Shown: piece by piece, positions 12,801 through 24,559 of the stretch | How the letters are laid out: the number at the start of each line of letters is the position of its first letter | How positions within the stretch are numbered: position 1 is the first letter of the stretch | NCBI GenBank assembly: GCA_026874595.1 | Contig: CM049318.1 | Location: forward strand, 59,370,250 to 59,434,249 | Reading direction: 5' to 3' | Origin: Sipunculus nudus | Lineage: Eukaryota; Annelida; Sipuncula; Golfingiida; Sipunculidae | Length of the DNA stretch: 64,000 nt | The notes under the pieces: model-generated | What the model was told of the DNA's origin: nothing | Databases searched by the model: none | Seen by the model: only the letters and a program-made list of their open reading frames with translations | Translations under genes and position numbers: made by a program

Positions 12801-13014
12801 TTTTTTATACCATAATATCTAAATATTGACTTATAAAATATTTATGGTATTTTATTCTTGTAAGATGGCCCATCAAGAACACATCCAGGTTTCTTTTGAA
12901 TATTCTTTTCAAACTCAAACCAAACCTCAAACACTGTACTGGATTCATCTGGAATGATTCCACTTCAGATATATGCATACCTTCTTCACTTCAACATTAA
13001 CTAGTGCCATTTTG

Positions 13015-13300
13015 GCCCTCAGACATTAGAGAGTCTAAATGACCAGCATACAGGCGTCAGAGTGCCTTTAAATCTTGCAAGAAGGAGCTCACTGTAACGC
13101 TCTATGAGGATGCATATATTTTGGAAATTTTTTGCAACGCCGCATGTCCTGCAAGTATGTTGCCACTTGACATAAACCAGACCAATAATTAACTTTTTTT
13201 AGTATACTTTCTAACAACACCTACCATGTACATCCATTTTAACTCAGTACACTGGTAAATTCCTCTGCATGTTTCTTGAATTTCTGACTGCATGAATATA
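13015..13300 (+). repeat. dispersed repeat, longer copy (truncated partner at 17265-17372)
   Basis: The phrases GACATTAGAGAGTCTA, CCAGC.TA.A..CG and TTAACTCAG.A.A.TGGTAAAT are shared in order with 17265-17372. There the homology stops exactly where the next element begins. Confidence 0.45.
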
Positions 13301-13548
13301 AGCATTGCTTGCATGGGTTACTAAGATGAAGCTGTTTACTAAAGTATCAATGCAACAGGATGGATGGCCTTGCAGTGCTTTGCCCTATATTACTTGTATT
13401 CATGACTCAAGTAAAGACTTTCCAGCCTACTAAGTCATTTGCTCACGGCTACTTTAGAATGAGGCAGATTTATGAAGGCAGATGAACATGCACAACACAG
13501 AAACAATCTATGTGATTTTTCTTTGTATTATGGGGACACATGTTCAGG

Positions 13549-13830
13549 TAGAGCATGGTGGCATAATGGTTAGTGCTCTTGACTAGTGATGGCAAGGTTG
13601 TGGGTTCGTGTCTCCTTCTGACTACATTCCTCGCTATGACTTTTAGCCAAAAGGTTTACCACAAGGGTGTTCTCTCTCCACCAAGGACTGAATGGGGTAC
13701 TAGCCATGGGCGAAAGGTAACTGTAGGATAAATGACCTTCAAAGACCTATTATGGCTGCTTGGGTTGTGTGCTTCCCAGGGAATTGAGAAAAGCTATCAG
13801 AATGAACAGGCCCAAAAGACCAGTGAGGTA
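13549..13830 (+). mobile_element. tRNA-derived SINE
   Basis: The head looks like a pol III promoter: A-box-like TGGCATAATGGTTAGTGC (about 13558-13575) and, about 30 bases later, B-box-like GGTTGTGGGTTCGTGTC. A unique body follows to about 13830 (GAGGTAAAAATTAAAG). The arms do not fold as a functional tRNA. The end is approximate. Confidence 0.55.
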
Positions 13831-13880
13831 AAAATTAAAGTCAGATGAGACTGTCATCGTCAGTCATATCAGATTATAAA

Positions 13881-13895
13881 CCCCCCCCCCCCCCC
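13881..13895. repeat. C15 homopolymer
   Basis: Fifteen consecutive C. It lies just downstream of the SINE body. Confidence 0.9.
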
Positions 13896-14606
13896 ATTTA
13901 CATTTACTGTACAAGCCCTGTCTGTAAGACAGCAAGTGCAATGATTATAATAAGTATGAGGTGTACAACTGCTATTTCTTTTAGGATATGGTCCATTTTT
14001 GAGGATGTACAAGATAATGACAAATGTGTGCATATACAAGAAATCAGTACTTACATTAAGCTGAAATGTAAATGTAGTGCATAGTAAACAAGGGACTTCT
14101 GTCTTAGCAAAGACACAGATGAAAACTGGTATTATACAGACAACTAACTGTCCAGGTGTACACAATTGAACATCATTTACAACATCCATTTTCTGTCAGG
14201 AATGCAACGTTACTGTACTCCATCAACATCAAGAAGAGCCTTGAATGGCCTGGGAGCTGCCAGATGAGTTAACATATAGTTATGAAATTACAACACACTT
14301 ATTAAATTTCTCCTGTTGTCATTTGGGCTTCATCACCAGAAATTTATTATTTACCAACACAATGCGGAGTGGCGGGGGTGTATGTTGGCTGTGAACTTCC
14401 TGTTTAGTAAAGGCTGTTACTGCAGCAGAACTATATGATGTGCATTTAGAGAATTGAGGTCAAATTCACATTTGAATAAAATTACATTTTAGCAGATACA
14501 CTGACAATGTAAGAATTGTTGTCAGTGGATAGACATCTATTGTATTCCCATAATTTCTACATGTGAAAATGGCAACCCTAAGAGCAGTTCTTAGTATCTA
14601 AGAGAA
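13896..14606. other. gene-free DNA
   Basis: Open frames on both strands (such as 13869-14189 minus) are short, unsupported by splice signals I can defend, and run through the C tract. Nothing else recognised. Confidence 0.4.
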
Positions 14607-15112
14607 AAACAAGTGACCCATGGGTCATGACGCTCAGCTGATAAGCATGACCTGTATTTAAAGTCTGTTGGTATACCATATGGTATCTGACCATACTTGG
14701 AAGATGGAAGGTTTGGGATGAAAAGTCTGACTTGAAACGCATCCACAACTTTTTTCAAGAAGCTGGTCCTGTGACATTGACCTTTGACCCTAAGACCTAT
14801 ATATCAAAAGGTTTGTTCCTCTATTGACATGTAAGGTTTGGGATGATTATTTTGGCTATAAGAATTAATTATTGGAGGTGCAAACACACCCCGTAACTCA
14901 GAGAATATAGGTCACAGTGACCTAATTTCAGATCTGCAAGGAGATCTTTTTAGAACCTCTAAGACTGCATAGGGTTCATGTATCTAGCCCTTACAGTTAC
15001 AATTTGTGCCCTGCTTACGGACGGACGGCTGGCCGGACAGACAGACGGAAGGACGACAGACAAAGACCCATCGCTATAGCACAGCATGACTAAAAGTCAG
15101 CTGAGCTAAAAA
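14607..15112 (+). mobile_element. compact element with CTCAGCTGA ends and ACGG tract
   Basis: This is the shortest full-looking member of the family. It starts AACAAGTGACCCATGGGTC, then GACGCTCAGCTGATAAGC. It ends with an imperfect ACGG/GGAC/AGAC microsatellite (about 15016-15063), a GACT-AAA-AGTC mini-hairpin and TCAGCTGAGCTAAAAATC. The interior carries TGACCTTTGACC-type phrases typical of the 34-37 kb array. No open frame. It defines the ends used to interpret the larger copies at 6731-11275 and 17373-20022. Confidence 0.65.
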
Positions 15113-15269
15113 TCACTGAAACTGCACTGACAAAAGGATTTCTAAGGTGGCTAACTGGCAGACATAATGGATTTCTGACAAGTCTGACATTTGATATCAC
15201 ACATCCTCCAATTAGAGACAAAACTTGTAGCAAATTCTCCAAAGGATGTTACAGTAATGAATGTCCATC

Positions 15270-15327
15270 TGACAAAGACCCATCGCTATAGCCCAGCATG
15301 ACTGAAAGTCAGCTGAGCTAAAAATCT
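15270..15327 (+). mobile_element. orphan 3' end of the CTCAGCTGA family
   Basis: Repeats the terminal portion of the preceding element (GACAAAGACCCATCGCTATA, then the GACT..AGTC hairpin and CAGCTGAGCTAAAAATC) about 215 bp downstream of that element's end. Confidence 0.6.
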
Positions 15328-17150
15328 GTCAAGGTTAGATAAAGGAGTGGGATGCAACACAGAAGTACTCTAGAACCTTGTCCAGGCAAGAACCTGCTAT
15401 CTGTAGGGAAAGTTTGGTGGCAAGGAGATGTTCAATGGGAAAGTTTTAAGAGTGAAACAACTTTTTTTTGGACCATGCCCAAATCCTCAAACTGAGGGGG
15501 TGTAACAATGCATCAAAGAATTGATGCATTAAATTGCAAGCCCTTGATTAAATTGTAACAGATTATTAAACTCCGGGTCGAATTATTTCAATTATAATTT
15601 TTTGCGTGGACCAATTACCATCTCAAAGTGAGCTCTTAAATTTGACAGAGCAATTTGCGATGTGGAAGCTTTTTATCGTGTGTTCCCCAGAACTACTTTT
15701 TACATTTGCTGGTGAACCACTCCACTCACACTGAAGCATAAATGGCAGTGACATTTTGGTAAAAAAAAAAGTCTCAAATTTACTTCTTAAATAAGAATTG
15801 AATCAAAGGTAAAGAATCAACCATTAATTCAATTCTATGGAACCTCTCAATAATGCAAATATGCCACAACTTTAATTCATTACGAAAGAAAACACTGATA
15901 TAATCGATTAATTGGCACTCTACTAGCACTAGCAGTTATGGGTATTATATTTTTAGGGCTGTAACAATACACTATTGCTGCCATACAAAGTGACAAAGTC
16001 AAATACTGTATCACCATCATTATGATCAGAGGGTCCTCTATGAATCAGTTGATGTTAAAATTTTATTTTCTGATGGAGAACACGTTCTGACACTTAGAAA
16101 CTGCCTTTCAACTCAATAAATAAGGCATGTTGTTGGTAGTGTTGAAGTCCAGTCCACAAAGTCTGAATGCACGTCTGAGTCAAGGTGACTGAAGTCCAAG
16201 TCCAAGTCTGATTACCTTATGTCTGGTTCCAAGTCAACCTTCTTGTTTGAATTAAAGGAGCCTATACTGCTGTCTGATGTCTATCAACTGAAGATAATCC
16301 CTCCAACCTTTTATACAAATGGGTCAGAAAAAGCTGATCCCACCACACACAGGCTGTTCATTTTGTTTATATCCATGTTTATAACATGTGGGGGCAAGCC
16401 AAAATAATCCAAACACATTCAACAAGGACATCTGGCAGGAGTCAAACAAACCAGAGTTTTGCAAAAGGGCGTTTATGCAACAAGTGACCTTTCAACCTCC
16501 ACACATGAGCAACCAACCACCTTTGCTTACATGATTTTCCTGCTTGTGCATGTTAATTGTTTACTAACAGCTTGTAGATTTAAACACATCCATCACAGTT
16601 GCATTAAGAATTTTCCATAACAAGAATCACAGGTCTTCAGTTCATTATTACACATACTGGTACACAGAGTAAAACAGAAATTACATCAATTCTACAGAAG
16701 AGGTAGGTGAAAAGCTTGCTTTTACAGACACATCATCCTTCTGTGCAGACACAGTGTAGAGCACACAATGCCATACAGCACTCTCCACGTCTTTAAACCA
16801 TTCCCACTGGGAGTGCTTATTGATTTAAAGCTATTTTGGTTATGTTTATATATAACCTGACAAACTCACGTGACTTAGCACCTGTAATTGACACCAGTGG
16901 TCCCAAATGGCTCTGCTGTCATTACAAGTAGTTCTTGAGTTACTGATACAGTCCTAGCTCGTTATCAGCACTTGTAGACTTTAAGTTACCTGTTCAGGCA
17001 GAATAACAACTATATAAAATGAAGACATCTGTCAGCATTTAGAACTGACATGGTTCCCTTGTGCTATGGTGTAATATTAACAGGTCTTTTTTCTGTGGTA
17101 GTGCCCTGTATAATGTCTATATGTATTATGTACTCTTATGATTAAAGCCA
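15328..17150. other. gene-free DNA with repeat relics
   Basis: Contains two GGG.TGTAACAAT.CA phrases (about 15497 and 15957) that resemble hAT-type ends but do not form a convincing pair. A CAAGTCC-rich patch lies at 16146-16250. No gene recognised. Confidence 0.4.
16260..16450 (+). repeat. dispersed repeat, copy 1 (partner at 49905-50098)
   Basis: Shares an ordered set of words with 49905-50098: GATGTCT.T.AACT.AAGATAATC, CAACCTTT, ACACAGGCTG, GTTCATTT, GCCAAAATAATC, AACACATTC, ACAAGGACATCT. Identity by eye is about 70 percent. The small open frame here (16219-16407) falls inside the repeat and is not supported as a gene. Confidence 0.5.
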
Positions 17151-17151
17151 T

Positions 17152-17200
17152 AAAAAAGGGACCCATTGGTCATGACACTCAGTTGATTTGTTATACAGAA
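17152..17200 (+). mobile_element. 5' end fragment of the CTCAGCTGA family
   Basis: AAAAAGGGACCCATTGGTC then GACACTCAGTTGATTTG matches the left ends at 6731, 14607 and 17373 with some decay. No body follows. Confidence 0.45.
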
Positions 17201-17264
17201 ACTTTAGGAACTTCAGGAAAGAGTTAGGAAACAAAAGTGATGATCAACTTAGCACATTTTTGTC

Positions 17265-17372
17265 CTTCTGACATTAGAGAGTCTATTACCAGCGTATAAA
17301 CGCCATGTTCGAAAAAAACATTTGTTTTAACTCAGCATATTGGTAAATCCCTTTGTATCTTTGTGGAATATC
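17265..17372 (+). repeat. dispersed repeat interrupted by an insertion
   Basis: Homologous to part of 13015-13300. The homology ends at ATATCTG, immediately before the ACAAGGGACC left end of the next element, which fixes that element's boundary. Confidence 0.45.
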
Positions 17373-20022
17373 TGAACAAGGGACCTATGGGTCACGACGC
17401 TCAGCTGTTATATATGATAAAAAAATAAAAAAATATTTTTTAGAAATGAGGCACATGCTGGTTTTGTGTGGTAATAAATATAAGCTGTATTATGAGTTGT
17501 GGGTGTTTAGCTTATGTATGATTTTGATAGTATCTTTCGAGACAGGGAAGAGGATTGATTTCATTTATTTTATTAACAAATGGAGTGCTATTGTCACACA
17601 GATTTTGACTTGGCCATATAACTTATAAGCAGAACATATAATATAAGAGTTTAACTATTTATTAAAAAAATTACAAATATTGTCCTAAATATAATTTTTA
17701 TTAAAAATAATAAGAGAATCAAATGATTTTTTAAAATGACATATAACTGATATGATTATTAAAATAATATTAAAGAATATATTCATGAATGCATTCATGA
17801 ATACATTTTGAAAGTATTTGCACGAGTATTCATATACTTTCATTTTTACCTGAATTCCCATTCTTTATGCAAGAAATTTTATAATGGAGTACATAATCAT
17901 ATTCGTATTTAAATACAATTACAAAGTATTTGCACCATGTCTGGTATTTATTCAGTTTTCACCAAACAATGATTTTGAGAATCCAGAATATACAAAATTC
18001 ACACATTTAAATAATGATCATAAGTACCTGGTTTTATGGCTTTTATTTATATTAAAAAATAACTGTAAAAAATTCATTTTGGACTAATTTCACATCAATG
18101 TACACACTAGACACAGTAGGAATCTAGATTAATATTATCAACTGCATCTTTGTCTATCATTAATTTCCTTCATATAATCCCTAATGATTAGTAATGAATA
18201 ATATGATTTACTTCTTTATCATTAAAAATGAACTGAAAAATGCCATAGGTGACTGCATGGTGTTATTTGGAATATGTGACATTCTACCCATCGATACAAG
18301 ATTCTTATATCATCAGTAACTGCAAGTTAATTTCCTGTTATTATAAACTAACAAATTCCTTTTCTATTTTTCTTTAATTTGTTATTAATATCTAATAAAA
18401 ATTTATTAATTGATCGTTTATTGTTATGTTGTTGGTTAAAACTACTAGATGAGTTGGGTTGGACACCTGGATCAACTGTGGCTGGCCATAAGCTGCCTGG
18501 ATTCTCACCTCAAGCGTGCATAATTTGATGAAAGGTCAACAAGGTCAACATACAGGTGACTCAAGAGGGGCTGGAGAGAGCCAAAGTCTGACAGGGTCTC
18601 ATAAAAACATTAATAAAAGCTACAATATTTGGCCAATTTCTTTCAGCTTTCTAAACTAAAAAGCTGAAATCCTTATATGTGCATGATATGAAAATTATAT
18701 CAACAGTGCTCTCAGGAAACAAACGTGCCATGGTCACAGTTGGGCAAAATTTAAGGTACTAATTTTATATTTATACTAATAACTTATAAAATTTGAAAAA
18801 TTCAGAACTAATTTTGGGTATTCAATTGAATCTTGATTAAATAATGTTACATCCCTGACAATAAAATCTCTAGCTTCAGCAATGCCCTTGTTAAGGGAGT
18901 AAATATATTTCTTGATTTTTTACAAAGTGCATTATGTTTGGGCCCATAACTTAAAAAAAAATACACAATACTGGCATCATTTCTGGCATGTGCATAGCGA
19001 ATGTATAGAAAAATATGTATATTATATATGATCAAAGTCAGATCAGTGGTTTTGATATTAGGCAGTCTTAAAGTGTAACAATGGGTTTTTAATGGAAAAA
19101 TGAAGTTTTTCATTGATATCTCGAAGGAATTAAGTCCTAGTGACCAAATTCTTGGCATGGTAGGGGATTTTGGAGAAATCTAACTGTATGCCAAATTTAA
19201 GGAACTTAGAGCTGAAGCTCGGGAGCTGAGCTCTAGCAAACTGCATAACACTAGCAATATGTGAAATGGTGCTTGAAAACTTGAATAAAATCTACAGTTT
19301 TTGATCAACTGGTTTCAAATTTTTGGTGTTAACAGTTGAAATGCTAACAAAAACATGCTGTGAAAATTAAATCCACAGCAGTTACAGCAAAAAAACGTGC
19401 CATGGTCAAAGTTGGGCAAAATTTAAGGTACCAATTTTTTATTTTTGCTAATATTTTAAAAAATTTAAAAGATTTTGATCTAATTTTGGGTATACAATTT
19501 AATTTTGATAAATTAAAGTAATACTACTGGAAAAAAAGTGCTTAGCTTTAACAAGTTTTGTGTTAAGTGATAAAATTTCTTTCCTGATTATTTACAAAAT
19601 GCATTATGTTTGGGCCCATAACTTTTTTAAATTATATAATACAGACCTAATTTCTGGCATGTACATAGGAATTATATAGAGGATTATTTATAGGAAATAT
19701 GAGGAAAAACAGATGAGTGGTTTTGATATTAGGCAGTCCTGAAGTGTGAAAATAGGTTTTTAATAAAAAATTGAGGTTTTTCCTTAATTTCTCAAAGGAA
19801 TGAAGTCGCAAAGACCCAGTTTTCGGCTTGGTAGGAGATCTTGGGGACATCTAACATTATGCTGAATTTTGGATTCCTAGCTCTTACGGTTTCAAAACGT
19901 GCCACATCTACGGACGGACGGACGGACGGACGGACGGACGGACGGACGGACGGACGGACGGACGGACGACGGACAATGGACCACGACTATAGCTCAGATG
20001 ACTTATAGTCAGCTGAGCTAAA
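17373..20022 (+). mobile_element. large element with CTCAGCTGA ends (second composite copy)
   Basis: The left end is ACAAGGGACCTATGGGTC with GCTCAGCTG. The right end is a long ACGG/GGAC microsatellite (about 19911-19973), GACTTATAGTC and AGCTGAGCTAAAAA. The last 1.3 kb (18690-20022) is clearly homologous to 9960-11275, with two diverged sub-units each starting near CGTGCCATGGTCA. The first ~1.3 kb is very AT-rich with no recognisable homology to the first copy, so a nested insertion is possible. No long open frame: the 67-103 aa minus-strand frames (18847-19158, 19647-19850) recur in the first copy at 10226-10444 and 10910-11128 because the DNA is repeated. They are not evidence of genes. Confidence 0.55.
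19911..19973. repeat. GGAC (ACGG) tetranucleotide microsatellite
   Basis: About fifteen near-perfect tetranucleotide units just inside the 3' end of the element. The copy at 11188-11222 is shorter and less regular. Confidence 0.9.
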
Positions 20023-21390
20023 AAATGAATACAATGACTCCCACTGGTTACTGAAAGACAGCCAACTTTTACACTATACATGTAATCACTAATTACCACA
20101 GAGACAGATTCTCAGTTAGGTTTGTAAGTGCACATGTATTCTTTTGTGTTAATTCATTCAAGATAATCGGCTGTGTACCATTTTATCAATGCATGACCAT
20201 TGTAGTAAATTACCCCGTATGGCTTGTATCACGACTCAAGTTATTCTTACCAGTCCAATATACATACCTGCAGAATGGTGTATTCATGGCCATGATTACA
20301 GGTCTTTGCAACACTGACTGTTAATAGTGCTACTGTGAACAAACTTTTTAAATCACAAAAATGTGTTCACTGGTTCTCAAGAAATGATCTGGCTATTTTT
20401 GTTTTACTTTTCCATGAAAATAAAAACATTGTGTATTATCATATATATGATTCAATTAAATGTTTCTGTTAAAACTGCGATGTAATGGCTGCAAGATTTT
20501 TAAAAATTTTTAATAGAGCAGTTAAGTTATAAAAGGATGACAAAGAATGTCCTGGCCAGCTGATAAAGCACACCAAATTGCAAGACTATCCAGGCTCTAC
20601 TGAAACTAAAATATAAGTAACTTGGCTGTTTTAAAATTAAGTTTATTTTGAAAACTAATCTGGTCTACTTACTCATGAAAGATTCCCCTGCAGCTGCTGT
20701 TGTAGGTCAGCAGAGAAAGAGCAAAAGGACCTGTATATATTAATACAGCCAGCTCTTTCTGGTACAAAATACTGACTGGTCATGAACCAGTATCCAGAAA
20801 ACATTCCTGATCTCCTTGATAAATTGCTTGACAAGCAAACATTAAATTAGACAAGTAGCTAAAAATAGTGGTGTACAACCAGCCTCAGATACAGGACTGT
20901 GACCTAAATTTGAGGCATCCATGTAGCAGTAAACAGATTTGTTTTTTTTTTTTAGTACAGAGTGTAATATTGGAAAAAAATTTATAAATCAAATATAATT
21001 TTGGAATTCACAAAATGACAGACTGAATCGAAATTTCAAATATTCTGAAGATAATGCTGATTAGTACTATATTTAATTTTTTTTTAATAAGATAGGCCTA
21101 CAAATAAAGTTATAATCAGACTTTAATGTAGTCAACTCAAACAGCTTGAACATGTATAAATGTTTATATATAAGGGCAGGAACAATATTGATTTATTGAT
21201 TGATAAATAGTGGTATATGATATAGGCATATGGTGACATGGACTGACTGCAGCATATTCCCACCACAACATAACACAGCATAGTAAAGGCTTATAAGTTA
21301 TAAAAAATAAATATAAATAAACACACTCTGCTCACACAGGGGCTATTCACGGCATGTCGCAGCAGATCTATTGCATCTATCACAAATGAT
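20023..21390. other. gene-free DNA
   Basis: AT-rich, with no long open frames or splice-bounded frames that I can support. I see no clear repeat structure beyond short T runs (20942, 21079). Confidence 0.45.
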
Positions 21391-21391
21391 A

Positions 21392-21554
21392 TCCCACTGT
21401 GCATCCAGCTCCAAATTTCAACATGGGACACCCGCTCTCATTTGTCTGACTACACCAGTTCAAGCAAGAGTCAATAACAGACCAACAAGAGCAGGTGTCA
21501 GTGTAACCTAGACCAACATCATGTTTAAAATTTGGAGCTGGATGCACAATGGGA
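21392..21554. repeat. 27-bp inverted repeat (foldback) plus nested direct repeat
   Basis: The arms 21392-21418 and 21528-21554 are reverse complements at 26 of 27 positions, and partial pairing continues inward (CAACATG versus CATGTT). Independently, a phrase starting TGGGACAC..GCTCTCATT.GTCTGA.TAC occurs at about 21424 and again at about 21550 as a direct repeat. The two minus/plus open frames here are consequences of this symmetry. Confidence 0.75.
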
Positions 21555-21879
21555 CACCATGCTCTCATTGGTCTGATTACAATTCTATGCTCAGTGCCCA
21601 GCCTGGTGGTCAGACCCAGAGAACCTTGCTATACAAAGCAGAGGTTATGGCCAAGAAATTCTGTAATGACTGCAGTGAATAACCACTACCAGAGGAGTGA
21701 TAAAATAAACAAGGAAGTTAGTGGTTTGAAAACTACATACCATTTATAATGGTTAGAAATATTTTAAATGTCTGATAAATTTGTATTGAGCAATAGCATT
21801 CATATGTCAAGAAAAATGCTGCCTGTCTGCAAAGGACTAAAAGACCACCTGACCGGATTTGTCACTCATAGTCTAACAT

Positions 21880-22192
21880 TAACCACACCTCAACCAACCA
21901 AACCTCAACTAACCACACCTCAACTAACCACACCTCAACTAACCACACCTCAATTCACCAAACCTCAACTTAAACGGCACCTCAAATTAAACCACACCCT
22001 AACTTAAACCACACCTCAACTAACCAAATCTCAACTAACCACACCTCAACTACCCAAATCTCAACTAACCACACCTCAACTAACCACACCTCAACTAAGC
22101 ACACCTCAACCAACCACATCTCAACTACTTGTAACCACATGTCAACTAACCACACCTCAACTAACCACACCTCAACTACCCACATCTCAAAG
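21880..22192. repeat. 15-bp minisatellite (CCTCAACTAACCACA)
   Basis: About 20 imperfect tandem copies of CCTCAACTAACCACA, with some AAATC and AACCAAATC variants. Because the unit is a multiple of three it stays open on both strands (VEVWL repeats on the minus strand), which explains the small open frames. Confidence 0.9.
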
Positions 22193-23167
22193 CTGAAATT
22201 TGGTTTACTTATTTAAGTACTGCATAATGAACCATGAGCCCATTTGAATCAATCATTTAATGGATTCTTTATCCTCAACTCAATTCTCAATTTCATTATT
22301 ACTTTAGTAGTACATTTTAGACTTTCTTTTGAATAAAAACAAATACTTTACTTTTCAATGAATTTTAGCTTATATTAGCAAGTATGGGAAAATGCAGCTT
22401 GCACTCTGTATTGTGCTACCATTTTGGTTTCTATGTGGAGTGCTTTACCAGGGAAATTATTGAACCTTCATCTAGAATACAAACACAAATTACACAATAA
22501 ATAGTCTAAAGTAGTAATCATTAGTGTGCTTCATCAAAGCTGCTGTGACAGCTCACTGAAGGTTTTGAGGAAAAGCATGCATAAATTATACATTATGCAA
22601 ATCAATGCATCAATTATTTGATCCCACACTCTGATTTTCATCTAAATGTCCACTGTCATCTTTGGAGTTTGAGTAATTAAAGCCAATTGTTCACCTACCT
22701 TTTCTGCTGAATTGATGTGATATCTGGCTTACCTTAAGTACATACCAATGAACTGTAGGTTATTTCTGTATAGAAAAGGTTTTAATGCCTCTGCATGAGC
22801 TTTTATATCTACAAGAGTTTAGTAAGCACAGTTTATGCGCTAATATTGACAAACAGATAAGAGCCTAGAGGCACAAATAGTCCCCCGCCAAATGTTTACC
22901 AAGGAAAGTGTTGCATCAGTGATACCCAAATTTTCCAAAACCTTGGCAAGGACCTGTATTTTTTTTAATTAAAACTTGCAAAATACAAACTAAATTTTAA
23001 AAAAAAGTAAATGCATAATTAGCATTTTAGTTATCCAGATGAACATGTGGTAAGTGGGAGCAATCGGGGATGTAATTTGTAAACTGGACAGATTTGAACA
23101 AATGGATACCTGTCATGGTATTGGCCAAGAAATATGGCTGTAACATTTTATGCAGATATTGTTAAAC
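22193..23167. other. gene-free DNA
   Basis: No coding frame, SINE head or inverted ends recognised. Moderately AT-rich. Confidence 0.45.
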
Positions 23168-23640
23168 AGAGGTGGCACCACCTGCAGGTTTAAACACTTG
23201 CCAATCATGTGATCAATACACCTAAAAAATTTGGTAATGATTAGTGAAATGATTCATGAGAGAAAAGGTAAAAGATTCTGCACAATAAATAGAAACGTGA
23301 TATCAGAAAATTTTGTGATCGGCAAAATTGGAACTCGGGGGGAGAAACATCAGTCGGAAAATATTTCTATTCAATATAGTATTCACTGAATTCCCCTAGC
23401 TCCATGGTATCCTTGCATATGATTTACCTGAAGGTCAGTGAAAAAGACCAGAAGGGGACCACAGAAGGTTGTTCAACAGAGGTGGCGCCACCTGCAGGTT
23501 ATAATCACCTGTAAGTCGTGTGCTGAATAAGAGTGTAAAATTTGATGAAGATAGCAGCAAGAGTCTTAGAGATATGTGGTAAAAGAATAAGTGGGATGGA
23601 CGGAAGAACTGAGGGACAGACCCTGACCATTTAAGTAGCA
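23168..23640. repeat. two tandem diverged units carrying AGGTGGCGCCACCTGCAGG
   Basis: Units start at about 23168 (CAGAGGTGGCACCACCTGCA) and 23478 (CAGAGGTGGCGCCACCTGCA), each followed by AGGTT.AAACAC/ATCACCTG.., AATTTGATGAAGA-type phrases and a stretch with GAGAGAAAAGG or AGATATGTGG. This looks like the core of a tandem-core element; no ends found. Confidence 0.5.
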
Positions 23641-24559
23641 TGTCTGGAAGAGGAAAGGTCACTAGGTGCAAAACAGCCTTTGCAAAACTGGTTCATCTGA
23701 CTTGTCACCAGATGTCACTGATTAATGTGTTTGGATTAAATTTTGCAGGCCCCCCAAATTATAAACATGTAGATATATATATATACAGACAAAACAAACA
23801 GCTTGTGTGCAGTGAGATTGCAATTTTCTGGCCAATGTTTATAAGACGTTCAACTTTTCATGGGATAATCTTTAGATAACAGATTCCAGATATAGGAATT
23901 AATAGGCCTCTTTATATACTGCACACACAAAAAATATTCTATTTTGGGAATTTGCAGGTGGCAAAATCATCATTTACAGATTGCAAAAGCAAAACCAGTG
24001 TGGCGATCCTGTTATGACATCATGGCAAGCTGGAAGCACCTCTTTTTAGTTGGTGAATTGTATAATGCCCATATAATGCCTTCCAAATATTGCAAAACTG
24101 ACCTAACCATGAACTCTATGTGACTTTAATCGCATGCATATTCATGAATCAATGAATAATCACAAACAGAGCAGTTGCGATCAACCAATCAAATTACAGT
24201 TTACCATGTAAACCGTCAATCACCTGACAAGCATAAAATTTCCATTATTTGGGTGACTCTCCCAAACAGAACATGTTTATTCTGTACCAGTACCCCTGTC
24301 TGCATGTTTTTCTAGGATATTTTTATACAAAAGACACAGTATGAAAAGTTCTAAGCTACAGGTTGCATGAGTCATTCGTCTGACTGCTGAGTGAATAATA
24401 AGGTTTTACCTTGCACTGAATCTGTATGAGACAAATACTCCAAAATATGGCAAAACACTTCACAATGATTGTGACATATTTATCACTTGAGAACAGAGAT
24501 ATAGCTATTCCAGCTGACATCATACGTCATCGACCTCTGTGACTATTGCCTTGTGAACA
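23641..24559. other. gene-free DNA
   Basis: Nothing recognisable as a gene. A short TA run lies at 23772-23786. Confidence 0.4.

Noticed and set aside
13549-13625. A functional tRNA gene
   Set aside because: A- and B-box-like words are present but the acceptor, anticodon and T arms do not pair properly. A SINE body follows.
15485-15990. hAT MITE bounded by GGG.TGTAACAAT words
   Set aside because: The two words are in the same orientation and no 8-bp duplication was found.
18847-19850. Frames of 67-103 aa, with similar ones at 10226-11128
   Set aside because: The similarity between the two places comes from duplicated repeat DNA. The frames differ by stops and have no domain.
21768-22185. 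TPQLTTPQLT and VEVWLVEVWL repeat proteins
   Set aside because: Products of a 15-bp minisatellite read in frame. Not a gene.
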